Positions 47,343 to 57,463 of a DNA stretch of 64,000 nt are shown piece by piece. Origin of the DNA: an uncultured Helicobacteraceae bacterium (GTDB taxonomy: Bacteria; Campylobacterota; Campylobacteria; Campylobacterales; Helicobacteraceae). The stretch covers positions 1 through 64,000 of the forward strand of contig CAMWQM010000003.1 in NCBI GenBank assembly GCA_947176375.1, given 5' to 3'. Made by a program: the position numbers and the translations under genes. Under the pieces are notes generated by a model. It ran no database searches. It had not been told where the DNA came from and saw only the letters and a program-made list of their open reading frames with translations. Numbering within the stretch: the first letter of the stretch is position 1; the number at the start of each line of letters is the position of its first letter.

Positions 47343-49355
47343 ATGCAAGCAATAAAAGAAGCCCCAAACACTACTAATAGTATTGCTACAAATCCAAAGA
47401 AAAAGCCTAATGGGAATTTTATGAATTTCTTTAATGATTTAGGTAAAACCACAACAGCTTCTAAAACTCAAGAATTAGAGCAAAAGCAGGCACAAAAACA
47501 GATTTTGGACAAGAATAAAGATTCTGTTTTGAATAATATTCTAAAGGCTAAAAATGAGGAACAAACCACAGATTTTATTAGTCCAAAGCGAATAATTCCT
47601 AAAGAAAAAGATTCGCCAAATATTAAAAATCCATTATTGCAGCAGCTTCCTTTTAGTGTGGATAATAAAGCTTCTAGTAAAGATACACCATTAAATACTA
47701 TCTTAAAGGGTGAGATTCCAAAACCGACAAAAATAATCGATAATCCTAATTTAGCACAAAATGAAACAACTACAAATGAGAGTAAAACTGCAGAATCTTC
47801 AAAAAATGCAGAAATTAAAGAAAATAAACAAAATATAAAAGAAGTTAAAAATACAAATAAAAATTTACCAAATACATTGCAAAATGAAAAAACACCATCA
47901 AAACAAAATACAGCTAGAGAAATTACTAAGAATAATGAAGCTAAATCTAGCATAAAATCTAGCGAAACTAATAAGACTAATGTGGAGACTGAAAATACTA
48001 CGAATCAAATAAATGCGCCACTAAACACAGCTTTAAATCCTACTATAGATTCTACTCCTAATGCTTTGGAGCAAAATGTAGCTAACAATCCCAATCCAAA
48101 AGAGCAAAATAATTCAAATGACACAATTAAGCCTAAAGTGTTAAAAAAAGCGACACTAAATATACAAGATACTTTGAAATATGGAGCTTTTAAGGCTTTT
48201 GATTCTCTTTCTTTGCTAAAGCCAAGTGATGGCAAAAAACTTAGCGATTTGATAAAAAAAGCAGACGAATTGTCATTAAATTTGGAAAAAATTAAGCTCC
48301 AAACTAATAAGCCGAATATTGCAGAAAATACTTTAGAGCCAAAAAAAGCTACAAATAGCACGACAAATTTACCTAATCAAAAAGTAAATCAAAATCAATT
48401 AAATCAGCCAAATATCACTCCAAGTATTCCAAAAAATACGGAATCTAGCACAGAAAAAATATCTAATTTACAAAACCAAATACAAAATGAAAGCACTACA
48501 AAGGAGGATTCAAAAGATTTAGCTAAAGATTCTAAATCAAATGATAGTCAAAAAGATTCTACTAAAGATTCCATCAAAGAAGCCCCTAAAGAGCCCCTAA
48601 AGGATATTTTAAATAAAAATGAAAATGCAAAAGAAATACAATCTTCTAGAGAAAATCAAAAAGACAATTTAAAAGAAGTTCAAAAAGATTCTACAATCAA
48701 TGAAAACTTAGCTAAAAAAGAGCTGCAGATAGATAAAAATATTCAAGCCCAAGAGCAAAAAAAAGAGCCACTAGAAAATGAAAATATGCAAAATAAAGAT
48801 ATAAAGCCAGCAAGTTTTAAAGAGCAAAAAAAAGAGATAAAAAATGAAGATTCGCAGAAAGCCCAAAAATTAGATTCAAACAATAATAACAACAATATTG
48901 AAGCGCAAAATAATTCTAAAGTCGAGCAAACTCAAAAGATATTTGACGCAAAAGAGACTATGAGGAATTTTATAGGGCAGTTAAGGCAAGAGATTATTAA
49001 TTACAAACCTCCACTCTCTAAAATTACTTTAGAGTTAAATCCTGCAAGTCTAGGAAGTGTGGAAGTTAGTATAACCCATCAAGGTAAAAATATTCAAATA
49101 GCACTAAATGCAAACCAAAACACACTAAATTTATTTATCCAAAATCAAAGTGAGTTGCGTTCTGCGCTTAGTCAAATAGGATATGAAAATATTGCTATTA
49201 GTTTCTCAAATGGCACACAAATGGGCTTTAGCGATAGTAGTGGTAAATGGAATTATCAAAGTGCAAATAATAATAATAAATTTGGGAATGAAAATAGCTT
49301 AGAAAATGATGAAATGGCTAATTTTGAAATTACAATAATTAATAATTACGCATAA
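47343..49355 (+). CDS. fliK: Flagellar hook-length control protein FliK
   Basis: The secreted ruler that sets hook length and switches the export gate to filament proteins. 670 residues. The first 530 are low-complexity, rich in Lys, Asn, Glu and Ser (many KDS and NE runs), as expected of the flexible ruler part. The C-terminal globular domain (about 540-640) is the conserved Flg_hook fold: LRQEIINYKPPLSKITLELNPASLGSVEVSI and LSQIGYENIAISFSNG. It heads fliK-flgD-flgE. AAGG lies before the ATG and a sigma-54 promoter upstream. A7 and A8 runs inside this gene (for example at 48756) keep their frame. Confidence 0.92.
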   Translation: MQAIKEAPNTTNSIATNPKKKPNGNFMNFFNDLGKTTTASKTQELEQKQAQKQILDKNKDSVLNNILKAKNEEQTTDFISPKRIIPKEKDSPNIKNPLLQQLPFSVDNKASSKDTPLNTILKGEIPKPTKIIDNPNLAQNETTTNESKTAESSKNAEIKENKQNIKEVKNTNKNLPNTLQNEKTPSKQNTAREITKNNEAKSSIKSSETNKTNVETENTTNQINAPLNTALNPTIDSTPNALEQNVANNPNPKEQNNSNDTIKPKVLKKATLNIQDTLKYGAFKAFDSLSLLKPSDGKKLSDLIKKADELSLNLEKIKLQTNKPNIAENTLEPKKATNSTTNLPNQKVNQNQLNQPNITPSIPKNTESSTEKISNLQNQIQNESTTKEDSKDLAKDSKSNDSQKDSTKDSIKEAPKEPLKDILNKNENAKEIQSSRENQKDNLKEVQKDSTINENLAKKELQIDKNIQAQEQKKEPLENENMQNKDIKPASFKEQKKEIKNEDSQKAQKLDSNNNNNNIEAQNNSKVEQTQKIFDAKETMRNFIGQLRQEIINYKPPLSKITLELNPASLGSVEVSITHQGKNIQIALNANQNTLNLFIQNQSELRSALSQIGYENIAISFSNGTQMGFSDSSGKWNYQSANNNNKFGNENSLENDEMANFEITIINNYA

Positions 49356-49368
49356 AAAGGATTTTAAA

Positions 49369-50217
49369 ATGAATGAAATAGGGACAAATCAAACAAGAGA
49401 ACCGCTGAATTTAAATGAAGTAACAGGCTATAATAAAGCACAAAAAAATAAGCCAAAGCCTGACCCGCATAAACTTGATAACACTGCTTTTATGAAGCTA
49501 TTTTTAGAGCAATTAAAAAATCAAGACCCGACAGCTCCTATGGAAACAGATAAGATTATCACTCAAACAGCGCAATTAACGCAGGTTGAAATGCAAGAGC
49601 AAACTAAACAAACTATGATAGAAGTAGCAGAAGCTATGAAAAGCACCAAAGCCACAAATGAAGAGCTAAAGAATTTTCAAGCAGATATGAAAAGCACGCT
49701 AGAGAGACTTCTTGCGATATTAAGTAAGGATAGTGAGGCGATAAATGCGACTAACTCAGGAGACTCTTCATATAATAGTATAAATGTGATAGGGAAAATC
49801 GCAGAAACAGCAATCAATGGGCTAAATATCGCAGATAATATTGCACCTAAAGACTTTGAACTATATTTTGATGAGCCTATTGACATTAATAAAGGAATTC
49901 CAAAAATTTTAGTTTTTAATGAAAATAAAGAGATAGTAAGAGAGATTGATATTAGCTCTTATGCTGGAAAAAGTGGCTATTTGAGTTTTGCTTTTGATGG
50001 AATGGATAATGCTAATAATGAGCTTCCAGATGGTGCTTATAGTGTGATTGCAAATTATAATTTTAATCCTGATGGTAGTTATAATATCGCACGAATTGGC
50101 AGAGGGGAGGTGCAAAGTATAATCTTTAATGATGGAATTGCTCATTTAAGAATGGGCGAGCTAATTGTGCCTTTTAGCGAAGCAGTCGAATTTTATGCAA
50201 AAAATAGAGGAGAATAG
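49369..50217 (+). CDS. flgD: Flagellar hook capping protein FlgD
   Basis: Forms the cap under which FlgE subunits assemble into the hook. 282 residues. The N-terminal signature LDNTAFMKLFLEQLKNQDPTAPMETDKIITQTAQLTQVE is diagnostic. The C-terminal half has the Fn3/tudor-like FlgD_ig segment with YAGKSGYLSFAFDGMDNANNELPDGAYSVIANY. It sits 13 bp after fliK and 3 bp before flgE, the usual order, and AAGGA precedes the ATG. Confidence 0.95.
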   Translation: MNEIGTNQTREPLNLNEVTGYNKAQKNKPKPDPHKLDNTAFMKLFLEQLKNQDPTAPMETDKIITQTAQLTQVEMQEQTKQTMIEVAEAMKSTKATNEELKNFQADMKSTLERLLAILSKDSEAINATNSGDSSYNSINVIGKIAETAINGLNIADNIAPKDFELYFDEPIDINKGIPKILVFNENKEIVREIDISSYAGKSGYLSFAFDGMDNANNELPDGAYSVIANYNFNPDGSYNIARIGRGEVQSIIFNDGIAHLRMGELIVPFSEAVEFYAKNRGE

Positions 50218-50220
50218 AGT

Positions 50221-52401
50221 ATGAATTCTACTTTATATAATGGATATAGCGGGATTAAAACTCATCAATTTGGGTTAGATTCTGTATCAAATAATATTGC
50301 AAATATTAATACTACTGGTTATCGTGCGAATCTGCCTGAATTTAAAAGCATATTTAGTAATGCACTAAATTCTACGAACCCAAATTCTCCTGTTTCAAGT
50401 GATATGAATTATGGTTCTACTATCGCTTCAAATGCTATTTCAAATGTCGATGGAAGCTATAAAGAAAGTGATGAGGAGTTAAGCATAGCATATGCAGGTA
50501 AGGGCTGGTTTGTTGTCGGTGATAATGAAAATAATGCCTTTAATGCAGAGGAACCTAGTAATGGAGTGTATTTTACTCGTGATGGTTCTTTTTCAAGGGA
50601 TGCAGAGGGTTATATAGTCAATTCCGCTGGTTATTATATGCTAGGAGTTGATTTGGGCAAAATTCAAAATGGAGTTTTCATTAGCAATCCGCAAAATGAC
50701 GAGGAGAATCTAGCAGTTAGTGAGGTAAAACCCTTGAGGATTCCACAAGATTTATATTATGGACCAACTGAGAGCACAAAAGTAGATATTAGTGTGAATC
50801 TAAATAACAATCAAGGTGATATAGGGACTTTTAACTTTTTTTTGGATAATAATGCAATAATTGAGGAAAAAATCCTAAATCAAGATATAAATTCTTTAGT
50901 AGTAAATAATGAAAATATCAATGCGAAAGCTTATAATGACGCAATAATTACTATCAACAATGGCAAAGAAAACAAAACTTACAATTTTAAATATGGAGAT
51001 TTTAGAACCATAGGCGAATTGAAAGATTTGATAAAAGAGCAGACAGGCTTAACCTTGGATTTTGTGCGTGATAGTAATGGAGCTATTAATAAAAGTTTGA
51101 TATTAGAGCTAAAAAACGATTCTCCTAGTGATGTTGAAGTTAGTCTTGAGGGGAAATTATTTTCACAGCTTGGCTTAAGCGGGACAAAAGAGCTAGGTTT
51201 ACTAAAAGTGCAGGATTTTAACCAGAATAAAAATTACAATCCAAATGACTTAGTCAAACTAAATGGGGTGATTTTTAAGAGACTTGAAACTAGTGGAAGC
51301 ACCTCCCCACTAGAGGATATCAACTTTTGGCAAATGCTAGACTCCTCATCTGTGCCTACTTTTAACGAGGAAGGGGTTTATAATATAAATGATTTGGTTA
51401 ATTTTGAGGGCAGAATCTATCAAAAAGTAAGTAATGAGAGTGAGAATCCAAATGCTGAAAACTCATCTTGGAGGTTGCTTGGTGATAATATCACTATGCA
51501 AATAGAACAATTTAATAGCAATAATTCCTATCCTAGAAATGCTTTGGTGTATTTTAATAACCATATTTATCAAAAGATTGGTGATTTGAATGGAGGGAAT
51601 CCTGATATTGATTCTATGAATTGGAAGATTTTAGATAGTGATAAATTTTCTAGTAATAAGCTTGTAGTTGCAAATTACAAAACTACTACCGAAATTTTCA
51701 ATGATAGTGGCGATAAAATGGTGGTGATTTCTGAATATGTGTTGAGTGATAATTCTGGTGATACACAAACTTGGAATGTAAAAAGCCAAATCTTTGATAA
51801 AGATGGGCTAAATCCGCTTGGCGAAGCAGTGGAACACACAATAACCTTTGATAGTAATGGTAATGTTCTTAATGGTGAGCCTATAACTTTAGACTATGGC
51901 TCAAAAAATATATCTTATAGCGTTGCAGGTGGTGCAACAAAGAAAAGCACAAATCATTCTTATATAGATTCTGCAATATTGGAGATTAGCAAAGATGGGA
52001 CACAAAAAGGTGAGTTAGTGAATATTGGTGTGGATAATAATGGGCTTATAAATCTATCATTTTCAAATGGAATTACCGAGACAATGGGGCGTGTGGGTGT
52101 GGTCGCATTTGTGAACGATAAAGGCTTACAAAAGGTAGGTGGAAATCTCTTTGAAATGAGTGCGATTAGTAGAGATGGAGATGATGCAGTTATCGCAAGT
52201 GGGAATCCTCTAATTGGCTGGGATAATAAAGGGGATTTGCGATTTGGGCAAGTTTTACATAAATATTTAGAGACTAGCAATGTCAATCCAGCTGATGCAA
52301 TGACTGACTTAATAGTGTTTCAAAGGGGATATTCAATGAATGCAAAGGCTTTCACAACAGGCGATGATTTAATCAAAGAGGCAATTAATTTAAAGAGATG
52401 A
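50221..52401 (+). CDS. flgE: Flagellar hook protein FlgE, first copy
   Basis: A 726-residue hook-family protein. The N-terminal D0 helix and rod motif are MNSTLYNGYSGIKTHQFGLDSVSNNIANINTTGYRAN. A central region of about 500 residues carries three repeated carbohydrate-binding-like segments (NPNDLVKLNGVIFKRLE, NINDLVNFEGRIYQKV, PRNALVYFNNHIYQKIG, each ending in a WxxL pattern). The C-terminal D0 helix is VNPADAMTDLIVFQRGYSMNAKAFTTGDDLIKEAINLKR. It is in the operon with fliK and flgD, like HP0908 of H. pylori. With a second FlgE at 53057, this copy may be an accessory or specialised hook subunit. AGGAG lies before the ATG. Confidence 0.88.
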   Translation: MNSTLYNGYSGIKTHQFGLDSVSNNIANINTTGYRANLPEFKSIFSNALNSTNPNSPVSSDMNYGSTIASNAISNVDGSYKESDEELSIAYAGKGWFVVGDNENNAFNAEEPSNGVYFTRDGSFSRDAEGYIVNSAGYYMLGVDLGKIQNGVFISNPQNDEENLAVSEVKPLRIPQDLYYGPTESTKVDISVNLNNNQGDIGTFNFFLDNNAIIEEKILNQDINSLVVNNENINAKAYNDAIITINNGKENKTYNFKYGDFRTIGELKDLIKEQTGLTLDFVRDSNGAINKSLILELKNDSPSDVEVSLEGKLFSQLGLSGTKELGLLKVQDFNQNKNYNPNDLVKLNGVIFKRLETSGSTSPLEDINFWQMLDSSSVPTFNEEGVYNINDLVNFEGRIYQKVSNESENPNAENSSWRLLGDNITMQIEQFNSNNSYPRNALVYFNNHIYQKIGDLNGGNPDIDSMNWKILDSDKFSSNKLVVANYKTTTEIFNDSGDKMVVISEYVLSDNSGDTQTWNVKSQIFDKDGLNPLGEAVEHTITFDSNGNVLNGEPITLDYGSKNISYSVAGGATKKSTNHSYIDSAILEISKDGTQKGELVNIGVDNNGLINLSFSNGITETMGRVGVVAFVNDKGLQKVGGNLFEMSAISRDGDDAVIASGNPLIGWDNKGDLRFGQVLHKYLETSNVNPADAMTDLIVFQRGYSMNAKAFTTGDDLIKEAINLKR

Positions 52402-52462
52402 ATTTATCTTTATCTCTAAATAAAATCAAATTAATTACTTAAAAAAATCTCTTACCTCTTTG

Positions 52463-52580
52463 TTTAGCTACAAAATCCACATTATCTCTTTTTTTATTGC
52501 AAGATTGTTTGTATTAGCAAAATTGTGGTAATCTAGAATCTTATAAGTTAAATCTTTTTTGTAATTAGAAACTATTTTAT
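52463..52580 (+). repeat. Dispersed intergenic repeat, copy 1
   Basis: About 118 bp shared with 57561-57679 (inverted) and 59945-60040 (direct). A 47-bp core, from ATTAGCAAAATTGTGG to GTTAAATCTTTTT, is identical in all three. It contains small inverted pairs such as TTTGC/GCAAA (in copies 2 and 3) and the palindrome CTTATAAG. Confidence 0.9.
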
Positions 52581-52995
52581 CTTACTTATTTGTTAAATTC
52601 TTCACCTAAATGTTTGTAATGACAAAGAGAATAGCAGATGATAAGAGAGTGTTTGTCACCATTTTGGAAATTTCGTAAGAAACCGAAGAATCCATTTTCC
52701 ACCATATTGTTTCTCTTTCATTATGCTTTAAAGTTGCAATGATAAATATAGTTACTAGATTTTCCATTTTGCTATATTTAAGGTTGCAAATACAACCAAA
52801 CTTTTTATAAAATTAGAATCCAAATCTAGTTTTTTAGATTCTATATCTCAAAAATATTTAATTTAAATTTCATTATGAAAAATTTAATATCTAATGAAAA
52901 TTGAAAGACCAAATAAATTTAGATTAAATAATAATTCAAATTTTAAAGTTTAGATTTAAAATAAATATTTTTAGATTCTAATAATTTTATATATT

Positions 52996-53013
52996 TTGGA
53001 ATATTTTTTGCTT
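52996..53013 (+). promoter_or_regulatory. Sigma-54 promoter upstream of the second flgE
   Basis: TTGGAATATTTTTTGCTT has GG (52998-52999) and GC (53010-53011) exactly 10 bases apart, close to the TTGGAAC-N-TTGCTT form of this phylum. It lies 44 bp before the ATG at 53057. Confidence 0.8.
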
Positions 53014-53056
53014 TAAACTGAAAATTAAAAAATATTAATAGCAAGAAAGGATTTGA

Positions 53057-55207
53057 ATGTTAAGGTCGTTATGGTCTGGTGTGAGCGGAATGCAAGCTCA
53101 TCAAATAGCTCTAGATGTAGAGAGTAATAATATCTCAAATGTCAATACAGTAGGATTTAAATACTCAAGGGCTTCATTTGTAGATATGTTAAGTCAAATT
53201 AAGCAAATTGCAGCCTCTCCCTATAAAAATGGACTTGGAGGGCAAAATGATTATTCAATAGGACTTGGTGTAGGTGTGGAAGCGACAACAAAAGTTTTTT
53301 CACAAGGAAACACACAAAATACTGATATAAAAACGGATTTAGCAATAGAGGGTGATGGATTCTTCATAGTTAGCCCAGATAGAGGAATAACTCATAATTA
53401 CACAAGAAATGGAGAGTTTCTATTTGATGCAAATGGGAATCTCGTAAATACAGGTGGATACATCGTGCAAGGGTGGATTCGTGGTGAGTTAGAGAATGTC
53501 GAGTATATGACTGAAGATGAGTTTTTTAAAGTCGATCACACAGGACCGATTAGAAATATTCAAATTGACCCTGCTATGGTTATGCCTGCTAAATCCACTA
53601 GCTCTATTTCACTTCGTGCAAATCTTAATGCAGGTAGAAAAGCTGACCAAATGGTTTCGATATCCGCACTAGATTCCTCTACAAAAACAGAAGTAAATCC
53701 AGAGATTCCATTATATGATTCTACAAATGATTTAAGGCAAATACCCTATGATATGGGAGTACTTTTTAATGCTGATGGAGATGCTTTGGCATTAAAGGAA
53801 AATCAAGGCATTTGGATTAGCTACCAAATAGCGCAAATGAGACAAGCAGTTGTGCCAACAGCTGATACTAGCACTATCGGGATTAATGGCGTTGATATTT
53901 CTTTTGTAAATGACTCTAATGTAACAGGTATTAGTTCTCTAATAGCAGCTCAAAATGCAATCAATGCTCAAAGCGAGATAACAGGCGTAAATGCCTATGT
54001 AGATAATGGTATGCTTAGAATTGAAAATCAAAACAATAGAGATGGTGATGGCAAAAATAAAAATATACTAATTACAAAAGGTGGAACAGGGGCACTAAAA
54101 AACTTCAAAGAGGGCGATAGCGTTATTACTGCATTTTCATATCAATATACAAAAGCAGAAGATGCAGATTCTACAAGTGGGCAATTTAGGACAACAGAGG
54201 ATTTGAGAGCATTAATACAGCAAGATGCAAATTTAGTAAAAAATCCACAAATTACCTATGCAGATAGCACCGCTAGTGTGCTTGTGCGTGTCAATGACTA
54301 TGGAATGTTTGAGCTAGAGAACAAGAATGATGGCAATGATGTGCAAAATAATATGCGCATTAGCGTTAGCAGCTTTTATTCTGAAAATGTTACAAATAAT
54401 GTGCTTTTTAAAGAGGCTATGAATGGGCTTGCCACAACTGCATTAGTAGAGGGTGGGAATCCTACTAGCACAGGAGTATTTGGAATAGCAACACACGCTA
54501 CAAGTGTCGATGTAGTCGATAGTCTAGGCTCACAGCATACAATAAGATTCGAGTTTTATAAAACAGGTGATAGTGAGTGGAGTTTTAGAGCAATACTTCC
54601 AGAACCAGCACAATTCATCGGTGGCTCACCAACAAGACCAAATATTTTTGAGGGTGGTAGAGCGGCATTTAACTCTGATGGTAGTTTATCGGGTATGAAT
54701 CCTCCAGTATTACAATTTGACCCTAAAAATGGCTCAAGTGCACCACAAAGACTTGAGCTTTCATTTGGTGATAATGGAACTTTTGGCGGACTAACAAGCG
54801 TAGATAGAATCTCTGAAACTTATACAATTTCTCAAAATGGATATAGAGCAGGAGATTTAGTAGATATTAGATTTGATGCAAATGGAACGCTTCTCGGAGC
54901 ATTTAGTAATGGAAAGTCTCTTGCACTTGCACAAGTGGCACTTGCTAATTTTTCAAATAATGCAGGACTTCAAGCGGAAGGCGGAAATATATTTAGCCAA
55001 AGTGGAAACTCGGGTGACCCTATCGTTGGAGCACCAAATACAGGACGAAGAGGTGGAGTAAGTGGCTCAAAGCTAGAAATGAGTAATGTTGATTTAAGTA
55101 GAGCGCTAACACAGCTAATCGTGGTGCAAAGAGGCTTTCAAGCAAACTCAAAGGCAGTTACCACATCTGACCAGATTCTAAATACTTTATTAGGATTAAA
55201 GCAGTAA
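53057..55207 (+). CDS. flgE: Flagellar hook protein FlgE, second copy (probable major hook subunit)
   Basis: A 716-residue hook protein, near the 718 residues of H. pylori FlgE (HP0870). The D0 motif is MLRSLWSGVSGMQAHQIALDVESNNISNVNTVGFKYSRASF. Domain D1/D2 segments include DGFFIVSPDRGITHNYTRNGEFLFDANGNLVNTGGY and VDVVDSLGSQHTIRFEFYK. The C-terminal helix is LSRALTQLIVVQRGFQANSKAVTTSDQILNTLLGLKQ. It has its own sigma-54 promoter, so FlgR should control it. It is followed 3 bp later by a Maf glycosyltransferase gene. AAAGGA is seven bases before the ATG. Confidence 0.94.
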   Translation: MLRSLWSGVSGMQAHQIALDVESNNISNVNTVGFKYSRASFVDMLSQIKQIAASPYKNGLGGQNDYSIGLGVGVEATTKVFSQGNTQNTDIKTDLAIEGDGFFIVSPDRGITHNYTRNGEFLFDANGNLVNTGGYIVQGWIRGELENVEYMTEDEFFKVDHTGPIRNIQIDPAMVMPAKSTSSISLRANLNAGRKADQMVSISALDSSTKTEVNPEIPLYDSTNDLRQIPYDMGVLFNADGDALALKENQGIWISYQIAQMRQAVVPTADTSTIGINGVDISFVNDSNVTGISSLIAAQNAINAQSEITGVNAYVDNGMLRIENQNNRDGDGKNKNILITKGGTGALKNFKEGDSVITAFSYQYTKAEDADSTSGQFRTTEDLRALIQQDANLVKNPQITYADSTASVLVRVNDYGMFELENKNDGNDVQNNMRISVSSFYSENVTNNVLFKEAMNGLATTALVEGGNPTSTGVFGIATHATSVDVVDSLGSQHTIRFEFYKTGDSEWSFRAILPEPAQFIGGSPTRPNIFEGGRAAFNSDGSLSGMNPPVLQFDPKNGSSAPQRLELSFGDNGTFGGLTSVDRISETYTISQNGYRAGDLVDIRFDANGTLLGAFSNGKSLALAQVALANFSNNAGLQAEGGNIFSQSGNSGDPIVGAPNTGRRGGVSGSKLEMSNVDLSRALTQLIVVQRGFQANSKAVTTSDQILNTLLGLKQ

Positions 55208-55210
55208 TTT

Positions 55211-57463
55211 GTGGGTATATTAAAATCTTTACAAAAATGCGATGAGAGTGCTATAACCAAAAGAATGCTAGAAAATATAGCATTCTTTAGCACACAAAAT
55301 AAAAAAATTGTAAATGCCCTAAAGCTAGCACTAGAGGGCAAAAATCAAAGATATAAGCTACTTTTTAGCCCACAAGATATAAATATCATTGATTTAGTTA
55401 ATAAAAAATATCTCTATCCAAAAAACACCTTTTTAAATATTTCATATAATCTTGCTTTAAATCCACTAAATAACGATAAATGGAGTATTTATGCGAATAA
55501 TTTAAAACTAGCAAAAATAGAAGGTGATAGACTAAAAATCACTACAAATGCGATAAATCAAATGGTGGATTATACTTATAAGCAGAATTTAGCACAAAAT
55601 CTAGCCTTGATAGAATCTTCATCAATAAACTTTGATAAATCTAATGCTAATCAATCAAATACACTAAATTTACAAAACCCTAAAACTCTAAATTTAGATT
55701 TCACACTGCTAGATTTAAAAATATCTTTAGCAAATAATGTAGAATCTAGCAAAAAAGTAGAATCTAAAAATAATATAGCAGATTCTACTTTTAGTCATAC
55801 AGATTCTAATGTGCCAAAAAAGCTAGAATCTGGAGAGTTTGAAAATCTTGCTTCTTTAAAACATACAAAACAAAAGCAAGAACAGCCCAAATTAGAGGAA
55901 ACAGAGCAGGTATGGCAAGTAGAGCAAGATCTATTAGGGCAAGCAGCGCAGGCAAAATCTTTAGGACAATTTCATTTGCCTTATCTTTTCTTACCACAGG
56001 TAAATATTTTTGGGCTTTTTGGTGGGCTATTTTTGGAGCTTTTGGTGGAAAGCGGATATAAATTTCACTCGCTTTTAATTTATGAGGAAGATTTGGAGCT
56101 ATTTGCCATCTCTTGCTATTTTATAGATTTTAGGAAGCTTTTTTTAGCCACGAAAGAAAAATCTTGTTATATTTTTATAGAAAATATGCTTGATAAGGCA
56201 CTTTTAAATCACTATTTTTATAGTAAAAAAGTTACAAATAATTTCTTGCGTCTCACTTTGAATATATTTCAGTCTCCAAAAATAGAGCAAATGAAAAATC
56301 TTGTTAGTGAAGCTTACAAAGTGAATTCAAGGGGTTGGGGAAGCTTTGAAGATGAAATTATCGGTTTGAAAAATACTCTAAAAAATATTAAAGAAAGTAA
56401 GATTTTACAATTTAAAAATAAACTAGATATTCCTATTTGCGTAGTTGGGAGTGGTCCTAGCTTGGAATTTAATTTGGAATTTATTTCTAAAAATCAAAAT
56501 AAAATGCTAATTTTTAGTTGTGGCACTGCGCTAAAGATTTTAAAAAAGCATAATATTAAAATTGATTTTCAAATAGAAATAGAGCGGACAGACTATCTTT
56601 CCTCAGTATTAGAGGAATCTAATCTAGGCGACACACCGCTTTTGTGCGCTTCGCTGGTCGATAATAAAATTATTAAACTTGCCAAAACCTCCGTTTTATT
56701 CCTGCGTGGAGGAAGTGCTAGTTCTTATATTTTTGATAGCAAGGTTATTGAGTTTTGCTCACCATTCGTGGGAAATGCGGGATTTAGCCTAGCTTGTAAT
56801 TTAAGTGATACTATCATTTTGTGTGGAATGGACTGCGGATATATCAAAGGTAAGTCAAAGCACTCAAGCGGCTCTTACTATGGAGATGAGGTGATTGAGA
56901 TTCCAAATGATTGCTTCAAAGTAGCTAGTAATTGCACTTTTGAAGTTTATAGTAACTCTATTTTCTCTTTAAGTAGGGAATCTTTTGAATTAGCCCTAAA
57001 ATTTTATAAGCCAAAAAATGTATATAATTTAAGTTTTGGTGCTAGAATTGAGGGTGCTAAATTTATTCAGTCTCTAGAGATTTCAAATTTTAATAAAGAT
57101 GATTTTCAAAATAAATTATTTAAAAATGCTCTAAGTTTAGCTCCAAGAGCCAATTTAATAAATGGTATCAAAAAATATATTAATAATTTAGCTCTAATGT
57201 TAGAGTGCGATATTAAAAGCAAACAGGAGCTTTTTAGCTTTATTGATAAAATTAGTGCGTTTCTTGCTCAAAATAGCTTTAAGATTCCACATATAGCAAT
57301 CCTATTTGAAGGTTCCCTATCACATTTGCTTCAAAATATGCTAATTTGTGCCATTTGCATAAATAGTAATGATATACAAATGCACTGCAAAGCTTACTTA
57401 GATATTATACAAAAAGCTTTGAGGGATTTTGAAAAGGAATGTGAGGAATTAAATATAATTTAG
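55211..57463 (+). CDS. Motility accessory factor (Maf) flagellin glycosyltransferase
   Basis: 750 residues of the Maf/DUF115 family, which transfer nonulosonic acids such as pseudaminic acid to flagellin. The central domain (about 395-570) has ICVVGSGPSLEFNLEFI, the nucleotide-sugar-binding pattern, IEIERTDYLSSVLEE, and FVGNAGFSLACNLSDTIILCGMDCGYIKGKSKHSSGSYYGDEV. Residues about 130-250 are a disordered insert with many ES and DS pairs coded by GAATCT and GATTCT. The start is GTG, 3 bp after the flgE stop and without a clear ribosome site, so coupling is likely. Linkage to flgE rather than flagellin genes is unusual. The pair is bounded by inverted copies of the dispersed repeat. Confidence 0.9.
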   Translation: MGILKSLQKCDESAITKRMLENIAFFSTQNKKIVNALKLALEGKNQRYKLLFSPQDINIIDLVNKKYLYPKNTFLNISYNLALNPLNNDKWSIYANNLKLAKIEGDRLKITTNAINQMVDYTYKQNLAQNLALIESSSINFDKSNANQSNTLNLQNPKTLNLDFTLLDLKISLANNVESSKKVESKNNIADSTFSHTDSNVPKKLESGEFENLASLKHTKQKQEQPKLEETEQVWQVEQDLLGQAAQAKSLGQFHLPYLFLPQVNIFGLFGGLFLELLVESGYKFHSLLIYEEDLELFAISCYFIDFRKLFLATKEKSCYIFIENMLDKALLNHYFYSKKVTNNFLRLTLNIFQSPKIEQMKNLVSEAYKVNSRGWGSFEDEIIGLKNTLKNIKESKILQFKNKLDIPICVVGSGPSLEFNLEFISKNQNKMLIFSCGTALKILKKHNIKIDFQIEIERTDYLSSVLEESNLGDTPLLCASLVDNKIIKLAKTSVLFLRGGSASSYIFDSKVIEFCSPFVGNAGFSLACNLSDTIILCGMDCGYIKGKSKHSSGSYYGDEVIEIPNDCFKVASNCTFEVYSNSIFSLSRESFELALKFYKPKNVYNLSFGARIEGAKFIQSLEISNFNKDDFQNKLFKNALSLAPRANLINGIKKYINNLALMLECDIKSKQELFSFIDKISAFLAQNSFKIPHIAILFEGSLSHLLQNMLICAICINSNDIQMHCKAYLDIIQKALRDFEKECEELNII

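Larger units (their letters stand above)
52402..53056. other. Intergenic region between the two flgE genes
   Basis: 655 bp. It contains copy 1 of the dispersed repeat (52463-52580, similarity to copy 3 continuing to about 52635) and the sigma-54 promoter of the second flgE. Between these lies a broken open stretch (near 52616-52690, MTKRIADDKRVFVTILEIS) with no recognisable family. Confidence 0.5.
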
